Shown here: in pieces, positions 7,998 through 19,300 of the stretch
Position numbering within the stretch: the stretch's first letter is position 1
Layout: every line of letters starts with the position of its first letter
DNA from: Streptomyces sp. NRRL F-5630
GTDB taxonomy: Bacteria; Actinomycetota; Actinomycetes; Streptomycetales; Streptomycetaceae
DNA: 64,000 bases
Assembly (NCBI RefSeq): GCF_000719475.1
Contig: NZ_JOGO01000009.1
Coordinates: 1 to 64,000 of the forward strand
Direction: 5' to 3'
Made by a program: the position numbers and the translations under genes
Notes under the pieces: model-generated
What the model saw: the letters and a program-made list of their open reading frames with translations, nothing else
The model's database searches: none
Told to the model about the DNA's origin: nothing

Positions 7998-8756
7998 GCG
8001 TCCTGCGGCCGGTGCGACTACTGCCGCGAGAACCGGCCGCTGACCGGCCAGACCGCGATGAACTGCCCCGGGGCGCGGACCACCGGCTTCTCGGTGCAGG
8101 GCGGCCACGCCGAGTACATCGCGGTCACGGCCGCCGGAACCGTCCTGCTGCCCGACGGCCTGGCCTACGAGGACGCGGCGCCGATGATGTGCGCCGGGTA
8201 CACCACGTGGAGCGGCCTGCGGGACGCCTCCCCGAGGCCGCACGAGAAGGTCGCGGTCGTGGGCATCGGCGGGCTGGGGCACGTCGCCATCCAGATGGCC
8301 AAGGCATCCGGCTTCGAGACCATCGCTCTCACGCACTCACCCGACAAGCACGACTTGGCCGCCCGGCTGGGCGCCGACCACGTCGTCGCCAACGGCGAGG
8401 AGTTGCGCGACCTGGGTGGGACGGACGTCCTGCTGATCACCACCAACGCCTTCGACGCGGCGGAAGAGGCGATGACCGGCCTGCGCCCCGACGGACGTGT
8501 CGTGCTGAGCGGCCTGGACTTCACCCGGCCGTTCTCCATCTCCTCCGAGGGCGTGCCGTTCCACATGATGCGCCAGCAGGTCATCGGCTCCACCCACGGA
8601 GGCCAGCACTACCTGTCCGAGGTGCTCGACCTCGCCGCGAAGGGCAAGGTCAAGCCGATCACCGAGACGTTCCCGCTCGACCGGGCCACCGAGGCCTACG
8701 ACCGGCTCTCCTCGGGCAAGATGCGCTTCCGTGGCGTGCTCACCCCGCACGCCTGA
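7998..8756 (+). pseudogene. Zinc-dependent alcohol dehydrogenase, N-terminus deleted
   Basis: About 252 codons matching the last two thirds of a medium-chain zinc alcohol dehydrogenase. The structural-zinc cysteines CGRCDYC begin right at the break. They are followed by CAGYTTWSGL, the NAD(P)-binding VGIGGLGHVAIQMAKASG and the C-terminal KMRFRGVLTPHA. The catalytic-zinc Cys/His residues of the first 80-90 residues are missing, and no start codon with ribosome site precedes the fragment, so it should be inactive. The stop is TGA at 8754-8756. Confidence 0.8.
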
Positions 8757-9331
8757 CCCACGGAAGCCCCACCGGGCCCGCCACTCTGCGGACCCCCGGG
8801 GTGCCGGGCGGTCTCGCCGCCCAGCACCCTGCCCCCTCATCGCTTCCCTCCCGACGAAGACCCCGTCATGCGTGAACCGGAGTGGCTGTCCAGCTAGGGG
8901 GAGTGGACGACGCCGGTCGAGGGCACCGACCACGAGCTGACCGACCCCGTCCCTGACCAGGTCAGCGGCCAGATGGTCCGAGGAAGCGGTAGACCTTGCT
9001 GGGGACTGGCCGGGCGGCGCGGGAGGCCTCGTGACGACGACCCTCGATCATGGCCTGCCACGCGCCAGGCAACTCCTCGATCAAGTAAGCCAGATGCTGC
9101 CGTGGAGACACCGGTGCACAGCTGATGCGCGAGGACGTTCCGGCCGACCATGATCACCACGGCTCATTCCACCCTCGCTCGATCACCCGTCAACCGCTAT
9201 CACGCACCAGCTTGTATGTAGATGCGGGACCGCGTTCTCCGGGCTCCGAAGGAGACGAAGAACGCGGGGGACCTGGGCCGAAGAGAGATGAAGCGCACTT
9301 CGCACTTTCGGCCCAGGTCGACGGCTGTTGT
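8757..9331. other. Intergenic stretch with possible gene debris
   Basis: No intact gene is seen. On the minus strand around 8960-9120 one frame reads like a protein fragment (LIEELPGAWQAMIEGRRHEA), with stops on both sides, possibly decayed mobile-element or plasmid coding DNA. I cannot name a family. The region borders the large accessory genes and lies next to the 7.8-8.8 kb deletion scar. Confidence 0.3.
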
Positions 9332-12300
9332 TCAGCCGACCGCGATGCGTTTCCTCCAGGCGTCGTTCGCCGTGATCATGGTGGTGCCCGCGCCTGGCAG
9401 GACGGTCCTGTCTCCTGCGTAGAAGCGGACGGAGCCGTCACTGCGGACAGTCCAGACGTCGGGTATGCCGTCGCCGTTGGCGTCGGGAGTGCCGATGACG
9501 AAGGGGATGCTGGCGCGTGACCAGCCGCCTCCGCTGTAGGGGTCGTCCACGCCCGTCACGGAGTTGGCGGCGACAGCGAGGGAGTTGATGTCCGTGCCGC
9601 CGGAAGCGGCTTTCTTCCCGAGGCGGAGGTGGAGCTTTTGCGTGGAGTCGTCGCGGAAGACGAGGTCGGCGGCGCCGTCTCCGTTGACGTCCTGGACCAT
9701 GACGATGTCCCGGTCGAGCCAAGGGGAGCTGGTCAGGCGGGTGGCGGTGGAGATGGCGGCGCCGTTGTAGCCGGTGAAGGCCCAGAGGGCGTCTCCGACG
9801 GTGGCGAAGAAGTCGGTTTTGCCGTCGCCGGTGATGTCGCCGGCGGCGACGATCTGGGTGAGGGTGGCGGGGTCGGGTGCGTTGGACGGGAGGAGGATCT
9901 CGCGTCGTTTGTCGGTGTTGACCGCTCCGTATCCGTCGCCGGGGTAGACCCAGAGTTTTCCGCCGACGCGGGCGACGAGGTCCTGGAGGCCGTCGCCGCC
10001 GTAGATGTCGCCGTTGTGGGTGATGAGGGCGTTGCCCTTGAAGTGGCCGGAGGCGGAGACGTAGGGCGGGAGGTCGTCGCCCGCGGGGTCCTTGCTCGGG
10101 TTGGCGCGGTAGGCGCCGGACATCGAGTAGTCGAGGTCCCCGCTGCCCTTCGTGACGTCAGTGGCTTTCCCCTGGGAGGGGTAGAGCGCGAGGTTGCCGG
10201 CCTCGGTCACCACCATGAGGTCCGGCAGCTTGTCGCCGGTGAAGTCGCCTGGGGCGTCGGCTTCGTCGCGTGGGGAGACGTAGAAGTAGTACTTCGTGGG
10301 CTGGGAGACGTTGCCCGCTCCGTCGACGGTACGGACGAAGAGAACGTTGGGGCCTGCCGTGGGCGGTTTGGCGTCGGTGATGGTGAGTTTGACGGAGGTC
10401 GCTGTCCCGGCGGTGCGGGTGCGGGAGAAGTTGTAGTTGCCGCCGTTGAAGCTGTACTCGTACTTCACGACGTCGGTGTTCAGCGCGCGGAAGGTGAAGG
10501 AGCCCGCGGTGCCGAATTTTTTGGTGCTCCAGGCCGCGTCTTCGTTGCCGTTGCCGAAGCCGTTGTCACTCGGATCGGCGTCAGGGAAGTCGGTGGAGGT
10601 CACCTGTGGGGCCTTGGGAGCCTTGGTGTCGAGGATGAACCGGCAGGGGGTTTTCGACGGCGAGTAGGAGGAGGTCGCCTTGCGGTCGTCTACGGCTCGT
10701 ACACGCCATGAGTAGAGCGTGTTGTTGGTCAGTTTGCTCGTGGGAAATTTGGCAGTGGTGGCCTTGGCCGAGGAGCCGGAGAGGTTGGCCTGTCCCGTCG
10801 TCTTCAGCAGGTCCTTCGTGGTGTCCCATTTACCGGTGGGCCACAGGTCGAAGTCGAGGTAGTCGAGGTTGCCGTCCTTGTCGGCGGCACTGGCCGTGAA
10901 GGTGATGTCCTCGGCGCCCATGCGGACGTAAGGCTCCGTGGTGGTGCACTTCGAGTCGGGGCTCAGGTCCAGGCCGGTGGGGGCGGAGGGCTTGCGGTTG
11001 TAGGTGAGTTTCAGGATGGGGATGCCGTCATTGCCATTGGCGCGAAATTTCTTCCACGCGTACTGCGATTTCTCGTCCGTTGCACGCAGGCCGAAGGTGA
11101 TGATGTCCTTTCCGCCCTCGGCAGCTGCTTGGGCTTGCTTGGTCACCTTGAAGGTCTCGTACGCGTCACCGCACCCGGATTTGTACCCGTGAGCAAAGGA
11201 CCGGCTGGTGATTTTGTTGCCGTCGTGGAGCTTGGGTGCGTTGGACCAGTTGGTCTTCGACCCGATCTTCCCGGTGACGTGCACGCTCATGGAGCGGGCG
11301 CTGCACGACCAGGAATACGTTTCCAGGAGCCGGAGCGTGGCGTCCTCCATTTTGACGCCTTTCAGGTCCGACCCGAAGTCCATATTGAAGAAGGAGCGGG
11401 ACGTTCCCCAGGTGTCCGACTCGAAGCCCACACGCGCTTCGTGAGTGCCGCCCTTGTTGAAGTTGCGGCCGTTGTAGAACGTGGATTTCGGGAAACGGCT
11501 GTAGGCGGTCGTCCAGCTCTTGAGCTGCTTCGAGATCGAGGGGTCGATGAAGACCGGATACACCGTGTCGTCGGCGTCCAGGAAGTCCGCGTCCGGGTTG
11601 ATGAGCCACTGGTCCCCCACCAGGTCGGCGTCCACGAGGGAGCCGTGGCTGTCGGGACCGGGCCCGTCCAGTGAGGGAAGGCCGAGGGTTGCCGCACTGC
11701 CGGACTGGCTCGGGGCAGCGGTCGGCTCCGCAGGAACGGAAGGCAGAGGGGCTTCCGACAAGGAGGGGGCCGGCTCCTCGCTGGAGCTTGGGAGCACTTC
11801 CGGGTTCGTGTCGGTCTGCTCGTCCGTCTCCACCTCGGTCTCCTCTTCCGGGGTGCCAGTGGTGCTCTCCTCGGGCGTCTCGGAGGAGGCCGGGGGAAGG
11901 CTTTCGGCAGTGGAGGGCTGCGCGCTCGCGCCCACTTGGCCGTCGGTCACCGCGGGCATTCCGGCGTTGTCCCACATGACGGGGGACGGGGAGAAGGCGA
12001 CCTCGTCGCCGTTCTTGTCCTCGGCCGAGACGATGTCGGAGAGCGGGTCGATGCGGAAGACGAGGGTGCTCGACGTCAGCCCGTACGAGAGCTGGCGCAC
12101 GCGCGCGTCGGACGCCGCCTGCCGGTTCTTGACGACCAAGAGTTGCGCGAAGCCTCCGTCGTCCGCGGTCAGGACGAGGTCGGCGCCGGGGAGGATCTCG
12201 GGGTAGAGGATGCGGGAGCCGTCCACGATGGGTGCCGGCACGGCACCGGGCCACGTCAACTGCACCGTGTGATCGCCGACATCGAGGGACGCCAGTGGGG

Positions 12301-12790
12301 TCTGCAGCTCGGCGTCAGCCGCTGCCGCCTGCTGGAGGAGGGACACGCGGCGCACCGACCGGGACGACCGCTTGTCCTCGCCACGTCCGCCGGGCGAGAA
12401 CCATATGCGGGCGCTGGTCGACTTGGTCTCCCAGCCACTCTTCGTGCGCGTGAGGGTGGCGTCGATCTGCCTCCACTCGCCGTCCTTGAAGACCCTGACC
12501 GGTACGGGCGTGATGCGGCGCTCCATGAGGTGATCGGGGCGCGCCCACGTCGTCGAGGTGGGCGCGCGCAGCGCCGTCACCTCGACGGATTTCCCGGTTC
12601 GGGAAGCGGCGGCGACAGCCTCGTCGACCGTGCGGGGTGCGGCCTTCGCGGGGCGGGCAGGCGCGGCGGCCGACTGCGCGGGGTCGTCGTGGAGCCCGGC
12701 GTAGATGAGCCCTGAGGCGAGGATCGCTGCGGCGAGTCCGCCGGCTGTGAGGGCGCCGCGTCTGCGGCGCCTCTGTCGTTGTGACAACAA
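9332..12790 (-). CDS. Secreted DNRLRE-domain and FG-GAP repeat protein beside the RHS toxin
   Basis: A protein of about 1150 residues. A basic N-terminus and hydrophobic helix (LTAGGLAAAILASGLIYAGL) form a signal or anchor. Next come a beta-rich region, a Thr/Ser/Pro/Glu-rich linker near residues 290-370 and a DNRLRE-like domain (ARVGFESDTWGTSRSFFNMD). A fibronectin-like part follows, and then C-terminal FG-GAP/VCBS repeats (GDITGDGKTDFFATVGDALW, DVNGDGAADLVFRDD). In family terms such repeats bind Ca2+ and form beta-propellers on the cell surface. The likely start is TTG at 12790 or 12787, the first start-like codons after GGGGAGGA; no ATG or GTG fits. It is divergent from the RHS gene and is inferred to be its secretion or display partner. 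The start is uncertain. Confidence 0.75.
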   Translation of the reverse strand: MLSQRQRRRRRGALTAGGLAAAILASGLIYAGLHDDPAQSAAAPARPAKAAPRTVDEAVAAASRTGKSVEVTALRAPTSTTWARPDHLMERRITPVPVRVFKDGEWRQIDATLTRTKSGWETKSTSARIWFSPGGRGEDKRSSRSVRRVSLLQQAAAADAELQTPLASLDVGDHTVQLTWPGAVPAPIVDGSRILYPEILPGADLVLTADDGGFAQLLVVKNRQAASDARVRQLSYGLTSSTLVFRIDPLSDIVSAEDKNGDEVAFSPSPVMWDNAGMPAVTDGQVGASAQPSTAESLPPASSETPEESTTGTPEEETEVETDEQTDTNPEVLPSSSEEPAPSLSEAPLPSVPAEPTAAPSQSGSAATLGLPSLDGPGPDSHGSLVDADLVGDQWLINPDADFLDADDTVYPVFIDPSISKQLKSWTTAYSRFPKSTFYNGRNFNKGGTHEARVGFESDTWGTSRSFFNMDFGSDLKGVKMEDATLRLLETYSWSCSARSMSVHVTGKIGSKTNWSNAPKLHDGNKITSRSFAHGYKSGCGDAYETFKVTKQAQAAAEGGKDIITFGLRATDEKSQYAWKKFRANGNDGIPILKLTYNRKPSAPTGLDLSPDSKCTTTEPYVRMGAEDITFTASAADKDGNLDYLDFDLWPTGKWDTTKDLLKTTGQANLSGSSAKATTAKFPTSKLTNNTLYSWRVRAVDDRKATSSYSPSKTPCRFILDTKAPKAPQVTSTDFPDADPSDNGFGNGNEDAAWSTKKFGTAGSFTFRALNTDVVKYEYSFNGGNYNFSRTRTAGTATSVKLTITDAKPPTAGPNVLFVRTVDGAGNVSQPTKYYFYVSPRDEADAPGDFTGDKLPDLMVVTEAGNLALYPSQGKATDVTKGSGDLDYSMSGAYRANPSKDPAGDDLPPYVSASGHFKGNALITHNGDIYGGDGLQDLVARVGGKLWVYPGDGYGAVNTDKRREILLPSNAPDPATLTQIVAAGDITGDGKTDFFATVGDALWAFTGYNGAAISTATRLTSSPWLDRDIVMVQDVNGDGAADLVFRDDSTQKLHLRLGKKAASGGTDINSLAVAANSVTGVDDPYSGGGWSRASIPFVIGTPDANGDGIPDVWTVRSDGSVRFYAGDRTVLPGAGTTMITANDAWRKRIAVG

Positions 12791-13312
12791 CGGTACGTGT
12801 TCCTCCCCTTGGGGCCTGGCCGTAACGACCCGGCACGGCTTTGCGACAGGCCGGACTTCGCGTGCGGGGCACGTAGAGGGCGCGGTCAGCGTGCTGATGA
12901 TGCCCCGCCACCGCACCGCAGGTCACGGAATCTCCACACATGGAACACGCGATCCAGGGCATCAGATTTGCCGCTCCGATCGCCCATCGAGGCAGGTCGC
13001 GCCATCCGTACTCCTCTCACGAAGCGCTAAACACTCGTCAATAGCTACAAAAGACCCTCAGTGATGCGGCATTAGACACCCCAGGGGGCTTTTGTTTGGT
13101 GGCGGATTGATTGCGCTGTTCGGCTCGAAGGCATCAGTTTGGGCGAAGAGGTTGCTGCTGTAATTGAAGTCATGTTTTGACGCGTGATGATGTTCACGCA
13201 GGAACTTCATAGCTGGCGGTTCTTCACTTCAGCGTCACAAAATCTCGGGCATCTGCTGTCTCCCGCGTGACCGGTCTGGTCTCGCTCCCACGGTCCGAGG
13301 GGACTTCCGCCA
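12791..13312. promoter_or_regulatory. Divergent intergenic region of the RHS locus
   Basis: About 520 bp between two divergent giant genes, clearly more AT-rich than the backbone (for example 13031-13230). It must hold both promoters. I could not pick convincing -35/-10 pairs. GAGGGGAC just before GTG 13313 is the RHS ribosome site. Confidence 0.5.
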
Positions 13313-16300
13313 GTGTTCGGTCAATCGCGGCGTGCACATCGCCGTCCATCACGTCGTGCCATCAGGACAGTCCTCGGTGTGGCGCTGGTCCTCGGGCTGT
13401 TGCCGGCGCAGGCTCTCGCGGTGCCACCGAGTCCTGATCAGGCCGAGGTGGGCCGCGATGAGCTGGTTCTGGAGAAGCTGAAGCAGGACAAGCCTGTGGA
13501 CGGCGGGACCTTCGACGTCAACCTGGACACGCTCAAGGCCGAGGTCCCCGACGACCAGCACGAGGCTCCCTCGGGGACGGCGACACCACCTGCGGCCGGC
13601 TCGGGCACAGTGACCTTCTCCGGTACCGCCGCTCGCACCCTGTCCGCCCAGGCGGCGACTGACGCGGTGCCGGTCGGCTCGCTGCCGGTGAAGCTGGGGC
13701 AGGCTCCCGACCAGCCCGCGCCCACGGGCACCTGGCAGGTCAGTCTGGACGCGCGTACCGACGTGGTCGAACAGGGCGTTGACGGTGCCGTCGTTCAGGT
13801 CGACGCTCCCTCGGCGGATGCCGTTCCGGTATCGGTCGAGCTCGACTACGCGAAGTTCCAGAACCTCTACGGTGCCGACTGGGCTTCACGGCTGCGGCTG
13901 GTGCAGTTCCCCGACTGCTTCCGGACGACGCCGGACATCGAGGAGTGCCGACAGTACGAGGAGCTGGAGACCACCAACGACACCCTGACCAAGACCGTCA
14001 CCGCCACTGTCGCACCCCGCCCGAACACACCTCTCGTCACGCAAGGCGTCTCCACACAGTGGGCGAAGACGGCGATCAGTTCGGCCGCCGCCTCGGGTTC
14101 CTCGGCGGTGGTCGGCGCCGTCGACTCCGGCAGCGGCCCCGGCGGATCCTTCAAGGCAACGCCGCTGGCGTCGAGCGGGAAGTGGTCGGCGGGCAGTTCC
14201 TCCGGCGCGTTCGCCTGGTCCTACCCCCTCACCACTCCGCCGGCGCCCGCCGGGCCCACCCCCCAGGTCTCTCTTTCGTACAACTCACAGGAAGTCGACG
14301 GGAAGACGGCGATCGCTTCGCCGCAGTCGTCGTGGATAGGTGAGGGCTGGGGGTACGACCCGGGCCATATCGAGCGCCGTTACCGTTCCTGCTCGGACGA
14401 CACGAAGAAGCTGAACGCCGGAACCCCGAACAACACTGCGAAGAGCGACAAGACCGGTGACCTGTGCTGGGTGTCCGACAACGCGGTGATGTCCCTGAAC
14501 GGGAAGAGCACCGAACTCGTCAAGGTCGGCGCGGACGGGGACGTCTACCGTCCGCAGGAGGACGACGGCACCCGGATCGAGCTGCGCACGGGCGGTACGA
14601 ATGACGACAACGACGGCGAGTACTGGGTCGTCACGACCACCGACGGCACGGACTACTACTACGGCCTGAACGCGGTCGGCGGCGGGCACGCCACCACGGA
14701 CTCCGTCTCCACCGTCCCCGTCTTCGGCAACCACCCCGGCGAGCCCTGCCACCAGGACCCCTTCGCCGACTCCCGGTGCGGCAGCGGCAAGCAGCAGGCA
14801 TGGCGGTGGGGCCTGGACAAGATCGTCGACCTGCACGGCAACACTACGGTGGTCAACTGGAAGCAGGAGACCAACTACTACAGCGCCCGGAAGAAGTACA
14901 AGTCCCCCGAGCAGTACGACCGTTTCGCCTACCCGACGTCCATCGAGTACGGGATGCGCGCCTCGGACCTGACGAAGGCCGCTGCCACCATCGAGTTCAC
15001 CGTCGCTCAGCGGTGCCTGGAGTCGGCCACCCTGTGCGCGTCCGCGAACTTCGCCAAGACGGACGACCCCGGCGCCTACCGGTACTGGTGGGACACCCCC
15101 GGCAGCCTCAACTGCAAGTCGACCTCGGACCTGTGCCCGAGCTTCCCGTCGTTCTGGACGCAGATGCGCCTGGACACCATCACCACCAAGGCTGCCCGCC
15201 CAGGACAGAGCACCCTCGGGAAGGTCGACAGCTGGAAGCTCAACCAGTCCTTCCCTAAGGACTGGTACGACAGTGCGCCCGGCCTGTGGCTCAACTCCAT
15301 CACCCACCGCGGCTACGCCCCCGGCGACAGCACCGGAACTCAGGACTCGGCCTTCGGCGTCAGCTTCACCGCGTACACGGTCGGCAGCCGCGACCCCCTG
15401 CACGGCAGGCTCCTCGACCGCCAGCTCCCCAACCTCGTCACCAGCGGGCCCAAGGACCAGCGGCCTCCCTTCACGCGCCCGCGCATCGGAATCGTCTCCA
15501 CCCCTGACGGCGGTGACATCGAGGTCCAGTACACAGGTGGCTGTTCCGCCGAGCCCGCCTCGGACGCGGAGAGCAAGAACGGCACTTGCTTCCCCGTGCG
15601 CTGGTCACCGGACGGCGAGGAGAAGAAGCCGGCGAAGGCGTGGTTCAACAAGTACGTCGTTTCCTCGGTCGTGGAGACGGACAAGGTCGCCGCACACGGC
15701 GACCCCATCTACACGCAGTACACCTACAAGGACCCGGCCTGGGCCAAGAGCGACGACGAGTTCAGCAAGCCTTCGCTGCGCACTTACAGCGACTGGCGCG
15801 GCTACCGCAGCGTCACCACGACCAAGGGCAAGAAGGGCAACGTCAAGGCCGGCGACCCGCAGGCCCAGTCGACGCAGACCACCAGGTATTTCCAGGGCAC
15901 AGGCGGTGCGGTCAAGGATTCCACGGGGGCGTACACCCTTACCGACGACGACGCCGGGCCCTTCGCCGGAACTGTGGCTGAGGCGATCACCTACGACCGC
16001 ACCGACGGGCGAGTCGTCCAGCGCACCCTGAACTACCCCTGGCTCAAGCAGACAGCCTCGCGGGAGCGCGAGAGCGAGGACGGCACGGACCTCCCGCCCC
16101 TGAAGGCGTACCGCTCAGGGACTAAGCGCACCGACGCCATCAGGACCGTCGGCACCACCTGGGAGGCCGTGCGCACCACGACCGAGGTCGAGGAGACCTA
16201 TGGACTACCGGTGAGGGTGGAGACCTCTGTGGTCAAGCCCAAGTCGGGCGGCGAAACCCTCAGCGAGCAGAACTGCACCATCACCGACTACGTCCACAAC

Positions 16301-19300
16301 CCGGCGGCCGACCGCTGGATCATCGGCCTGGCCAAGCAAATTCGCACCACGGCGACCCCCTGCTCCGGCACTTCCGACGCCGACCCGGCCACCAAGCTGA
16401 TCAGTACCGTCCAGACCAGCTACGACGGCGGCAGCTACGGCGCCACACCGACCAAGGGTGAGGCCACGGCCTTCGCCACGACCGATGGCGACGGCAAGTG
16501 CTGCGACCTCAAAACGACCGTCACCTACGACGCTGCGGGCCGGACCCAGACCCTCAGCAAGCCCGGTGAAGGCACCGTTGAGACGCAGTACACCCCTTCT
16601 GTGGACAAGCCGGAGGACAAGGGAGGCCCCGTCACCTCCATGAAGGTCCTGGACGCCATGGGCCGTGGCACGACCACGACCTTCGACCCGGGGCGCGGCT
16701 CCGCCCTGACAGTCACCGACCCCAACAACCGGGTAACACGCACCGAGTACGACGCACTGGGCCGCCTGATCAAGGGTTGGCTACCGGAACACACCTCGGC
16801 CACCAACCCGGACGTGCAGATCGCTTACCAGGCGGCTGTGGCGGATGCCAAGACGACCTCGCCCGCCGCCGTCACCACACGTACGTTGAAGGACGACGGC
16901 ACCTACAGCAGCTCCGTCACCCTCTACGACGGCCTGCAACGCGCTGTCCAGACACAGAGCGAAGCCCACGGCAGCGGGCGGATCGTCACCGACACCAGCT
17001 ACAACGACCACGGCCTCGTCGACGAGCAGACCAGCCCCTACCTCGCCAAGGGCGAGCCCTCGACCCACTTGTTCGAGCGACGCTCGGACAGCCTGCTCCC
17101 CAGCAAGACCCGTACCCGCTACGACGGCCGCGAACGCCCCGTCCAGGTCTCCACCTTCTACGGTCAGACCTTCAAGTACGCCACCTACACCACCTACGGT
17201 GACAACTACACCAAGGTCGACGCACCCGGCTCCACCACACCCGTGACCGACACCTACACCGACGTCCTCGGACGCACTACCTCGATCCGCCAGTACGTCA
17301 ACGCCGCAGCGACCGCGAAGCGAGTCACCGGCTACGAGTATGACGCCCGGGGCAACCTCAACCACGTCACAGGCCCCGACGGCACCGAGTGGACCTACAC
17401 CTACAACGCCCTCGGCCAGCTCAAGAACCAGAACGACCCCGACTCCGGCAACAGCAGCTTCGCGTACGACGACGCCGGACGCCGGACCAAGGCAAAGGAC
17501 GCTCTCGAGCGGGTCACGTCGATCGACTACGACATCCTCGGCCGCGTCACCAAGGTGTGGGAAGGCGACAAGAACCCCACCCTTGCCAAGGAGTACACGT
17601 ACGACACGCTCCCCGGCGCCCTGGGCCAGCCTGTCTCCTCCACCCGTTACGACAGCACCGGCAAATACGTCAGCAGGGTCACCGGCTACGACGCCGCTTA
17701 CCGTCCCACCGGCAAAGACATCGTCATTCCTAAGAACGACCTCACCAAGGGACTGGACCGGGACGCCTACTCCTATCAGTACACCTACACGCCCACCGGG
17801 AAGCCCCTCAGCGTCACGCTGCCCGCTGTCGGGGGACTGGCCGCCGAGCGCGTCCTGACCCGTTACGACGAGGACGGCCTTGCCGAATCCACGTCCGGTA
17901 TCGACTGGTACACCTCCGACACCACCTACTCGCCCTTCGGCGAGGTCCTGCGCTCCGTCAGCGGGAAGCAGCCCTCCCGCCTGTGGACCACCAACTTCAT
18001 AGACGAGCACACGGGTCGCCTCCAGCGCACCGTGACCGACCGTGAGACCGCCGGCCCCCACCGCGTCACCGACAGCACCTACTCCTACGACGCCTCCGGC
18101 CTCATCTCCTCCCAGGCACGGCAGTTCGGCGACGGCACCTGGGACAACCAGTGCTACACCTACGACCGCCTCGGTCAACTCGTCCACGCCTGGACTTCCA
18201 ACCTGGTCCCCAATGGCAAGGGAAGTGGTTGCCAGAACACCGCTGGCACCAAGTGGGGCTATCAGACCAACGCCGAGCCCTCCGGACTCGCAGGTGCGGA
18301 CGCTTCCGACACCGCTGCGGACACCACCGGCACTCCTGACACCTCCCTCACCGAAACCCTCACCAGCGCAGCCCCCGCCGCGACCACGGTCAGCACCGGA
18401 GCCACCAGCTACTGGCAGAGCTTCACCTACGACTGGGCCGCCAACCGCAACACCCTCACCGAACACAACACCAGCGACGCCACCAAGAACGTCACCAACA
18501 CCTACGCCTACGGCAAGCAAGTCACCGGCAATGGCACCAGCGTTCCCACCCTCGCCCAACCACACACCCTCACCGCCGTCACCTCCACCGACGCAGGGCA
18601 GAACAGCACCTACGGCTACGACGCCCTCGGCAACACCGAAACCCGCACCCTGCCCACCGGGACCCAGGACCTGAAGTGGACGCAGGACGGAAAACTCAGA
18701 ACAGCAACCGTCGGAACGTCCCAGACGACCTACGTCTACGACACCGAGGGAAACCGCCTCCTGGAACACTCCGCCACCGGAAGCACCCTCTACCTCGGCG
18801 AAACCGAACTCGCCACCGACGCCAACGGCAAGATCACTAAAGCCACCCGCAGCTACAGCCAGGCCGGCACCCCCACTGTCACCCGCTCCACCAGCAACGG
18901 CGCCACCACCGCCCACCGCCTCACCGTCACCCCCGCCGACCTTCTCGGCACCTCCTCAAGCGCCGTCGAACTCACCGGCAACCAAGCGATCACCCGCCGC
19001 GAATTCAAGCCCTACGGCGAAACCCGCGGAACAAAACCCACCAATTGGCCAAACAAACACACCTATCTCGGCGTCGGTATCGACGACACCACCACCGACC
19101 TGACCCACATCGGCGCCCGCGAATACGACGCTGCCAGAGGCCGCTTCATCAGCGCCGACCCGATCGTGAGCCTCACCGATCCGCAACAGATCAACGGGTA
19201 CAGCTACAGCAACAACAGCCCCGTTTCCCAATCAGATCCAACCGGATTGATTCTACAGCTGAGGGACGAGAACGGCAGGTACCACGGTCTGGGTGGCGGA

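Noticed and set aside
8894..9160. Possible transposase gene on the minus strand
   Set aside because: Only a short stretch looks coding, with stops on both sides and no inverted repeats or transposase motif.
16781..18916. A 711-codon minus-strand frame inside the RHS gene
   Set aside because: Gly/Val-rich antisense shadow of the repetitive RHS coding sequence.
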